From assembly GCF_035653575.1 (NCBI RefSeq), contig NZ_DASRBQ010000170.1:1-64000 (forward strand): 64,000 nucleotides of DNA. The letters run 5' to 3'. Origin of the DNA: Actinocrinis sp035653575 (GTDB lineage: Bacteria; Actinomycetota; Actinomycetes; Streptomycetales; Catenulisporaceae). Of this stretch, positions 58,177-64,000 are shown one piece after another (position 1 is the first letter of the stretch; every line of letters starts with the position of its first letter). Under the pieces are notes generated by a model, which did not search any database, was not told the DNA's origin, and worked only from the letters and a program-made list of their open reading frames with translations. Made by a program: the position numbers and the translations under genes.

Positions 58177-60528
58177 ATGGGCTCCACAAGATCTACCGGG
58201 CGAGGTTCGGGCAGTTCTCCGCACACCGGCGCGGCGCAGGCCGCGCCGCCCGGAACGATACCGGCACCGAGGTCGGCGCCGGATCGCCGCGACCCGAACC
58301 AGGCCGACAACCGCGAGCCCGTATCAGATGCGGCATCAAAGCCTTACGTCCCCGGGGAACAGCCCGCCCGATCCCGGCTGCGCGCGTCGACGATGACGGT
58401 CCTGTGCGCCTTCGCGGTCGCGGGAATCGTCACCTGCCTCGCCGAACGCGTGCACCTCCCGCCGGCGCACGGCTCGGTCTGGCCGACGATCCTGCTGTTC
58501 GGCGGGGCGTGGCTGGCCTTCGCGGCCGCGGTCTTGCTGGTGCGCGAGGTTCCGGTACGCGCCGCCGTCGTGCTGATCCTGCTCGGCGGGCTCGCGGCGG
58601 GCATCGCCAACGCCACCGCGCCCGAACGCACCAGCGACGACCTCTACCGCTACGTCTGGGACGGCCGGGTGCAAGCCGCCGGGATCGACCCCTACGCCTA
58701 CGTCCCCGCCGCACCGCAGCTCGACGGACTGCGCGACCCCTGGCTGTGGCCGGAGGAGAAGACGCGCTGGTGCGTCGGGATGGGGCAGCCCAACCTGGAC
58801 GGCGGCAGGCTGATCGGCGGCTGTTCGCTGATCAACCGGCCCGCCGTGCACACGATCTACCCGCCGGTCTCCGAGGCGTACTTCCTCGCCGTGCACGCCG
58901 TCTCGCCGCCGGGCAGCCGCTACAAGCCGATCCAGCTGGCGGCGGTGCTGCTTGCCCTCGCCACGACGATCGCGCTGCTGCTCTCCCTGCGCAGGCTCGG
59001 CCGCAACCCGCGACTCGCGGCGTTGTGGGCGTGGTGCCCGCTGATCGCCTTCGAAACCGGGAACGGCGCGCACGTCGACGTGCTGGCCGCGCTGCTCACC
59101 GTCGGCGCGCTGGGCTATCTCGCGCTGGCGGCCCGGGCCGACCCGGGCGGCAGGCTCGCGCGCCGGCGCTACCTGATCGGCTCGTTGATCCTCGGCCTCG
59201 GCGTCGGCGCGAAGCTGACTCCGGCGATGGCGATGCCGGCCGTGCTGCGGCGCCGGCCGATCCTCATCGCCACGACGGTCGCGACGACCTTCGTGGCCGT
59301 GTACGTGCCGCACGTGATCGCGGTCGGCGCGAAGGTGATCGGTTTCATCCCCGGCTACCTGCGCGAGCAGGGTTACCAGGGCGGCGGCGGATTCATGCTG
59401 CTCAACGCCGTGCTGCCGGACGCGTGGTGCGGCGCGGCGGCGGTGCTGATCGTCGGCGCGACCAGCCTGGCCGTGCTGTTGCGCGGCGATCCGCGCCGGC
59501 CGTGGCGCGGGACGCTGGTGATCGCGGGCGTGACGATGTTCGTCACGACGCCGGTCTTCCAGTGGTATGCGATCCTGCTCGTCGCACTGGTCGCGCTCGA
59601 TGGCCGAGGGGAATGGCTGGCGCTGGCGGTGCCGGTCTACATCTCCCAGATCACGCAGCCACTCGGCCTTGATCTGGTCAACTCCCTGCGATGCGGTTAC
59701 GGCTTCGCGCTGGTCGTCGTGCTCACGGGGACGGCTTTGCGCATACGACGGCAGCGGCGCACACCTGACGCGTCCCGTGCGTTCGACACCTTCTCAGTCA
59801 CCGCCGATCAATCTTCCGCCGCCGAACTCTCCCCCACCCCAGTCTTCGCTGCCCAGGAGCCCGCTGTGCCACTCGTCGATGTCGTCCTGCCGTGCCTGAA
59901 TGAGGAGGGCGCGCTGCCCTACGTCCTGGGGCGTCTGCCCGAGGGATATCGAGCGATCGTGGTGGACAACGGGTCCACCGACGATTCCGCGCGGCTGGCC
60001 GCCGAGCTCGGCGCGCTGGTCGTGACGGAGCAGCGGCGCGGGTTCGGCGCAGCCTGCCACGCCGGCCTTTCCGCGGCGACCGCGCCGGTCGTCTGCTTCT
60101 GCGACTGCGATGGCTCGCTTGATCCCCGCCAGCTGCCGCGGGTCGCGGAACCGGTACTGAAGGGCGAATCAGACCTCGTGCTCGGTCGGCGCCGCCCGGT
60201 CGGCGCCGGGGCGTGGCCGCCGCACGCGCGCTTCGCGAACCAGGTGCTCGCCTTCCGGCTGCGGCGCGCCGGAGTGCAGTTGCGCGACCTCGGCCCGATG
60301 CGCGCGGCGCGCCGGGAAGCGCTGCTCGAACTCGGCGTCGCGGACCGCCGCTCCGGCTATCCGCTGGAGACCGTGCTCGCGGCCGCGCGCTCGGGATGGC
60401 GGATCGATGAGACAGAAGTCGAATACGCGCCGCGCACCGGCAAGTCGAAGGTCACCGGGACGCTCACCGGCACGCTCCAGGCGATCCGGGACATGAACCG
60501 GGTCTGGCGGGAGGCGACCAGTCGATGA
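58177..60528 (+). CDS. Fused GT87-like polyprenol-dependent glycosyltransferase and GT2 glycosyltransferase
   Basis: A 783-residue fusion. After a disordered N-terminus (about 1-65), residues 70-525 hold about ten membrane helices of the GT87/DUF2029 (GT-C) type. An early loop carries the acidic motif SDDLYRYVWDGRVQAAGIDP, as in polyprenyl-phosphate mannosyltransferases. A Ser/Thr/Pro linker leads to a soluble GT2 domain (about 560-783) with VVLPCLNEEGALPYVL, IVVDNGSTDDSARLA and FCDCDGSLDP (the D-x-D site), resembling DPM1/GtrB-like enzymes. One half could make a polyprenyl-phosphate sugar and the other use it. ATG 58177 lacks a strong ribosome site. The stop overlaps the next gene (ATGA). 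Confidence 0.9.
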   Translation: MGSTRSTGRGSGSSPHTGAAQAAPPGTIPAPRSAPDRRDPNQADNREPVSDAASKPYVPGEQPARSRLRASTMTVLCAFAVAGIVTCLAERVHLPPAHGSVWPTILLFGGAWLAFAAAVLLVREVPVRAAVVLILLGGLAAGIANATAPERTSDDLYRYVWDGRVQAAGIDPYAYVPAAPQLDGLRDPWLWPEEKTRWCVGMGQPNLDGGRLIGGCSLINRPAVHTIYPPVSEAYFLAVHAVSPPGSRYKPIQLAAVLLALATTIALLLSLRRLGRNPRLAALWAWCPLIAFETGNGAHVDVLAALLTVGALGYLALAARADPGGRLARRRYLIGSLILGLGVGAKLTPAMAMPAVLRRRPILIATTVATTFVAVYVPHVIAVGAKVIGFIPGYLREQGYQGGGGFMLLNAVLPDAWCGAAAVLIVGATSLAVLLRGDPRRPWRGTLVIAGVTMFVTTPVFQWYAILLVALVALDGRGEWLALAVPVYISQITQPLGLDLVNSLRCGYGFALVVVLTGTALRIRRQRRTPDASRAFDTFSVTADQSSAAELSPTPVFAAQEPAVPLVDVVLPCLNEEGALPYVLGRLPEGYRAIVVDNGSTDDSARLAAELGALVVTEQRRGFGAACHAGLSAATAPVVCFCDCDGSLDPRQLPRVAEPVLKGESDLVLGRRRPVGAGAWPPHARFANQVLAFRLRRAGVQLRDLGPMRAARREALLELGVADRRSGYPLETVLAAARSGWRIDETEVEYAPRTGKSKVTGTLTGTLQAIRDMNRVWREATSR

Positions 60529-61973
60529 GCACCCTGATCGTCATCGCCAAGGAACCGGTCCCCGGCCGCGTCAAGACCCGCCTCTCCCCGCCGTTCACGC
60601 CGAAGCAGGCCGCGTCGCTGGCTCGGGCCGCGCTGCTGGACACGCTGGACGCGGTCCGCCGGGCGCCGGCCGATCACCGGCTGCTCGTCCTGGACGGCGA
60701 AGCAGGGGACTGGCTTCCGGCCGCGCTGCGGGACGGCTTGGAGATCGTGCCTCAGGTGCCGGGCACGCTGGATCTGCGGCTGGCGGCGGCCTTCGCCGAA
60801 GCAGCCCGGATCGATCGCGGCCCCGCGTTGCTGGTGGGGATGGACACCCCGCAGGTGACGGCCGAGGTGCTGGCCAAGGGCCTGCTGGCGCTCGGCGCGG
60901 GCATGGCCGGCTCCGGGACGGCCGGTTCCTACGCCGACGCGGACGCGGTCTTCGGCCCGGCGGAGGACGGCGGTTTCTGGGCGCTGGGGCTGCGCGAGCC
61001 GGGTCACCCGCGCGTGAACGACCTGCTCGTCGGCGTGCCCATGTCGCGCGACGACACCGGTAAGCACCAGCATGACCGACTCGTCGCCGCCGACCTGCGC
61101 ATCAGCGTCCTGCCGACGCTGCGGGACGTCGACCACGAGGCGGATGCGCGGGCCGCCGCGCAGCAAGCCCCTGATTCTCGATTCGCCGCGTTGCTCGGCG
61201 GCATCGTGCCGGGCCGGGACGAACCGGACGCCACGGTCGAGATCGCACCGCCGAGTGCTGACACTCACGACGACGCGCACACGGCGGCCGCGAGCTGGAG
61301 CGGGCCGGTCTCGTCAGGGTACGAACGCGCGTTGTGGCAGACGATCGACCGCGGCCCACGGCACGCGTCGCATTCCTCCCGGACCTCGCCGCAGGAGCAC
61401 GAGCCGATCCTGCTGCGCTGCGAAAGCGGAGCGGTCTTCCATCTCGACGTGGCGAAGTACGCGGCGGCTCCGGACGAGACCGACAGTTCCCTGCTGGACC
61501 GATGTACCGGGCCGACTCTCGACATCGGCTGCGGACCGGGCCGGCTCGCCGCCGAGCTGGCCCGGCGCGGTATCCCGTCGCTGGGCGTGGATGTGACGCC
61601 GGTCGCGCTGCTCATCGCACGCGCCGCCGGGGCAACCGCGCTGCGGCGCTCAGTGTTCGACCGGCTGCCGGGCGAGGGCCGTTGGCCGTACGCGCTGCTG
61701 ATCGACGGCAATATCGGGATCGGCGGCGATCCGCAGGCGCTGCTCGCCCGCATCAAGGCCCTGCTGCGCCCGCGCGGCGGCCGGCTGCTGGTCGAGACGG
61801 CGGCCGGCGAGCTGGATGAACGGCACGAGCTGCGTCTCGGCGAGCACGGTGCGCCGGTGCCGTGGGCCAGCGTCGGCGCGAGCGCGCTGCTCGCGCTGGC
61901 CCGGCCGCTCGGTTTCCGGCTCGAAGCGAGCTGGGAGTCGGCCGGGCGCAACTTCACGGCCCTGGCCACCTGA
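60525..61973 (+). CDS. Fused DUF2064 (TIGR04282-like) nucleotidyl/glycosyltransferase and SAM methyltransferase
   Basis: A 482-residue two-domain protein. Residues 1-225 match DUF2064/TIGR04282: TLIVIAKEPVPGRVKTRLSP, LLVGMDTPQVTAEVLA and FGPAEDGGFWALGLREPG, a GT-A/CofC-like fold. After a linker, residues ~270-482 form a class I methyltransferase with SAM motif TLDIGCGPGRLAAELARRG and the later GDPQALLARIKALLRPRGGR. In other actinobacteria these are, from memory, usually separate neighbouring genes. Some TIGR04282 proteins are annotated for arsenosugar synthesis, but no arsenic gene is seen here. It is translationally coupled to the glycosyltransferase fusion. Confidence 0.9.
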   Translation: MSTLIVIAKEPVPGRVKTRLSPPFTPKQAASLARAALLDTLDAVRRAPADHRLLVLDGEAGDWLPAALRDGLEIVPQVPGTLDLRLAAAFAEAARIDRGPALLVGMDTPQVTAEVLAKGLLALGAGMAGSGTAGSYADADAVFGPAEDGGFWALGLREPGHPRVNDLLVGVPMSRDDTGKHQHDRLVAADLRISVLPTLRDVDHEADARAAAQQAPDSRFAALLGGIVPGRDEPDATVEIAPPSADTHDDAHTAAASWSGPVSSGYERALWQTIDRGPRHASHSSRTSPQEHEPILLRCESGAVFHLDVAKYAAAPDETDSSLLDRCTGPTLDIGCGPGRLAAELARRGIPSLGVDVTPVALLIARAAGATALRRSVFDRLPGEGRWPYALLIDGNIGIGGDPQALLARIKALLRPRGGRLLVETAAGELDERHELRLGEHGAPVPWASVGASALLALARPLGFRLEASWESAGRNFTALAT

Positions 61974-61990
61974 CCGGGCCGACGACCCGA

Positions 61991-63235
61991 TCAGCCGGAG
62001 ACCAGCGACTCCAGCGGCGTGTCCGGGTCGGCCAGCCGCTCCGGGTCGACGCTGTGCCCTGACAGCCCTGACTCGATCAGGGCACGGATCTGGTCGCCGA
62101 CGTCCCAGACGTTGACGTTCATCCCGGCCAGCACCCGGCCTGCGGAGAGCCAGAAGGCGATGAACTCGCCGCCGGCCGGGTCGCCGCGGGTGACCAGCCG
62201 GTCGTAGCCGCCGGGCTCGACGTAACCGAGGTATTCCATGCCGAGGTCGTACTGGTCGGTGAAGAAGTACGGCAGCCGGTCGTACTGGGCCTGCTCGCCC
62301 AGCATCGCCGCCGCGGCCACCTCGGGCTGGTTGAGCGCGTTGGCCCAGTGCTCGACCCGGATGCGCTTGTCGTATCTCGGGTGGTGCGCGCGGGCCACGT
62401 CGCCGACCGCGAAGATGTCCGGGTCCTCGGTACGCAGCGAGGCGTCGACGAGCACGCCGTCGTCCACGGCCAGGTCGGCGTCCTCGGCCAGCTGGGTGTT
62501 CGGCGCCACGCCGACCGCGACCAGGACGGCGTCCGTCGGCAGGACCGAGCCGTCGCGCAGCCGCACGCCGGTCGCGTAGCCGCCCTCGGTGGTGATCTCG
62601 TTCACCACCTCGCCGAAGCGGAACTCGACCCCGTTGCGGCGGTGCAGGTCGGCGAAGTGCCGGCCCATCTCCGGGCCGAGCACGCGCAGCAGCGGCAGTT
62701 CCGCCGTCTCCACGACGGTGACCTCGACTCCCGCACCCCGCGCCGCGGCCGCGGCCTCAAGCCCGATCCAGCCGGCGCCGACTACGACGAGCCGCTGGAT
62801 CTGGCCGAACAGCGCCTTCAGCCGCTCCGAGTCGTCGATGGTGCGCAGGTAGAGGACGCGGTCCGCGTTTCCGCCGAGCACGGGAAGGTGACGCGGGCTG
62901 GCGCCGGTGGCGAGCAGCAGCTTGCTGTAGCCGAGCCGCGAGGCGTCGGCCAGCCGGACCTGATGCGCCGCGCGCTCGATCGAGGAGACGTGGCTGCCGA
63001 GCCGTAGCTCGACCTCGTGCTCGGCATACCAGGGCTCCGGGTGTACGAACGCCTTCTCGCGCTCGCTCTTGCCGATCAGATAGTCCTTCGACAGCGGCGG
63101 GCGCTCGTACGGCAGGTGCTCCTCTTCGCCGATCAGCACGATCCGGCCGTCGTAGCCCTTCGCGCGCAGCGCCTCGGCGGCCTTGGCGCCGCTCAGGCTC
63201 GCTCCGACGATGACGATTGGTTCGGACGCTGGCAT
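61991..63235 (-). CDS. Ferredoxin-reductase-type FAD/NAD(P) oxidoreductase
   Basis: A 414-residue flavoprotein. FAD fold: IVIVGASLSGAKAAEALRAK; NAD fold: RLVVVGAGWIGLEAAAAARG; second FAD motif: EDPDIFAVGDVARAHHP. The conserved early motif LPYERPPLSKDYLIG and a C-terminal reductase domain (LGMEYLGYVEPGGYDRLVTR, VLAGMNVNVWDV) are typical of oxygenase-coupled and P450-coupled ferredoxin/rubredoxin reductases. No ferredoxin, P450 or oxygenase is adjacent, so its partner is elsewhere. It is convergent with the methyltransferase fusion, 17 bp apart. ATG 63235. Confidence 0.92.
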   Translation of the reverse strand: MPASEPIVIVGASLSGAKAAEALRAKGYDGRIVLIGEEEHLPYERPPLSKDYLIGKSEREKAFVHPEPWYAEHEVELRLGSHVSSIERAAHQVRLADASRLGYSKLLLATGASPRHLPVLGGNADRVLYLRTIDDSERLKALFGQIQRLVVVGAGWIGLEAAAAARGAGVEVTVVETAELPLLRVLGPEMGRHFADLHRRNGVEFRFGEVVNEITTEGGYATGVRLRDGSVLPTDAVLVAVGVAPNTQLAEDADLAVDDGVLVDASLRTEDPDIFAVGDVARAHHPRYDKRIRVEHWANALNQPEVAAAAMLGEQAQYDRLPYFFTDQYDLGMEYLGYVEPGGYDRLVTRGDPAGGEFIAFWLSAGRVLAGMNVNVWDVGDQIRALIESGLSGHSVDPERLADPDTPLESLVSG

Positions 63236-63351
63236 CGGTTCTCCTCGTCGCCGCGACTTTCGCCTGCTCGATCAGGGCGTGGCGCGGCGGACGCGTGTGT
63301 GACGCCCGCGGCACCCACGGTGACCAGGTTAACCGCAAAGCGGTCACAGCA

Positions 63352-64000
63352 TCAGTTATCGCCCGCGTAACTAAGTAAGGCGTCGCCGGACAGCGAACTG
63401 ATCGTGATGGTGCGCGGCGACGAATCGTCCTCGATGTTCTGCTCGATGTTGCGGCTGCCGGAGGAGGTCTGGCCGGAGACGCGGTACGTTGCGCCGTGCG
63501 GGACGGTGACGATCACGTTGCCAGAGGCGACCGACGCGGAGACCGACATCGGTGCGCTCGTGAACGCGAGATCGATATCTCCGGAAAGCGTCTGAGCGCT
63601 GGTTTGCTGCGAAGCCAGCCCGGCGCCGTGGATCTCCCCGGAATCCGCCCGCGCCAGGAGCGTGCCGCTGTCGTCTTCAAGATCGATGTCGCCGGACCGC
63701 GCTCGGGCGTTCACGCTCCCGGTCATGCCTCTGACCTGCACTGAGCCCGAGTCGAGGGTGGACTGCACGGATACCGTCGCGGGCACCGTAAGCACCAGAC
63801 TCGCGCCGCACGGATTGACCACGGTGAACGAAGGCGCCGCGCAGTCCTCGGTGATCAGCAGCGTGCCGCCCTGCCAGGTCTCGGTGATCTGCGGCTTGTT
63901 GATGGTCCAGGTCAGGGTCTGGCGCAGCGAGACCTCGTCGCCGCCGGCGGACGGCTGGACGGTCAGATCACCGCCGGTGACGTCGATCTCGACTGCCGTG
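63352..64000 (-). CDS. DUF4097-family beta-strand repeat protein, 5' truncated by window
   Basis: The frame is open to the right edge; 215 C-terminal residues are visible. They form a beta-helix-like repeat: GSVNARARSGDIDLEDDSG, LLARADSGEIHGAG, TLSGDIDLAFTSAP and SVASGNVIVTVPHGATYRVS, the SGDI/SGxI pattern of DUF4097 (adhesin-like) proteins. Upstream visible residues include LTWTINKPQITETWQGG and a cysteine pair (EDCAAPS, NPCGAS). These proteins are often found near sigma factor or two-component genes and are probably extracytoplasmic; the N-terminal signal lies outside the window. Confidence 0.85.
   Translation of the reverse strand, partial: TAVEIDVTGGDLTVQPSAGGDEVSLRQTLTWTINKPQITETWQGGTLLITEDCAAPSFTVVNPCGASLVLTVPATVSVQSTLDSGSVQVRGMTGSVNARARSGDIDLEDDSGTLLARADSGEIHGAGLASQQTSAQTLSGDIDLAFTSAPMSVSASVASGNVIVTVPHGATYRVSGQTSSGSRNIEQNIEDDSSPRTITISSLSGDALLSYAGDN

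Noticed and set aside
60525..61973. Arsenosugar biosynthesis, as the TIGR04282 name implies
   Set aside because: No ArsM- or ArsS-type gene or arsenic regulator is nearby; the DUF2064 domain is fused to a generic methyltransferase and sits with glycosyltransferases.
1..64000. tRNA, rRNA, riboswitch, prophage or integrated-element boundaries
   Set aside because: Reading both strands I recognised no tRNA cloverleaf, rRNA segment, known riboswitch core, integrase, transposase or att-like duplication.

Overview
The window is chromosomal DNA from a very GC-rich actinobacterium. Nearly all third codon positions are G or C, and GTG and TTG starts are common. Stop and start codons often overlap (ATGA, GTGA, TGATG). 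The gene families are typical of filamentous actinomycetes: an AfsR/SARP-NB-ARC-TPR regulator, a Scr1-type HTH/DUF397/ATPase trio, ECF sigma/anti-sigma pairs, a fused PcaD-PcaC enzyme, and many secreted proteins with low-complexity tails. A Catenulispora/Actinospica/Streptomyces-like soil organism is a guess. I see no rRNA, tRNA, CRISPR array, prophage or intact insertion sequence.

Layout. 0-1.2 kb: the end of a SigE-type sigma factor gene and a translationally coupled membrane protein. 1.3-5.6 kb: FAD-dependent dehydrogenase (-), then phosphopantetheinyl transferase, TetR regulator and alpha/beta hydrolase (+). 5.6-13.9 kb: a protocatechuate/4-hydroxybenzoate operon transcribed leftwards (pcaI-pcaJ-pcaH-pcaG-pcaB-pcaL-pobA), with nearly every gene overlapping or abutting the next. 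It diverges from a 590-aa regulator made of two IclR modules in tandem, and a perfect 6-2-6 palindrome lies in the shared promoter. The thiolase (pcaF) is absent. 13.9-21.5 kb: AfsR-like regulator, GNAT acetyltransferase, TfoX-like protein with a Lys/Ala repeat tail, YihY membrane protein, SRPBCC protein with its ArsR repressor. 21.5-25.4 kb: secreted penicillin-acylase-family enzyme flanked by two repeat arrays. 25.4-30.9 kb: the HTH/DUF397/ATPase trio, a Gly-rich protein, an ECF sigma factor with its zinc-finger anti-sigma factor, and a small-molecule kinase of the APH fold. 31-37.6 kb: an envelope region with two anchored surface proteins in one operon, a secreted beta-propeller-like protein and a transmembrane Ser/Thr kinase. 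37.7-46.5 kb: secreted lipase, type II NADH dehydrogenase, small proteins, an ABC-2 exporter, MHYT protein, DMT exporter and a PPOX-fold enzyme. 46.5-52.5 kb: P-type ATPase, secreted GH30 glycosidase with a ricin-B module, ROK regulator. 52.8-64 kb: epimerase, secreted protein, small proteins, a two-component system divergent from a two-gene operon whose products are both fusions (GT87-GT2 and DUF2064-methyltransferase), a ferredoxin-reductase-type flavoprotein and a truncated DUF4097 protein.

The best candidate for an undescribed system is 56-62 kb. There, a histidine kinase and OmpR-type regulator diverge from the fused glycosyltransferase operon, and their common promoter carries a TTACGG direct repeat with 11-bp period. 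The paired surface proteins at 31-33.9 kb are the second candidate. A recurring oddity is short, nearly perfect tandem repeats, both inside genes (P-type ATPase, lipase signal region, TfoX tail) and between genes (16-bp, 57-bp and 15-bp arrays).
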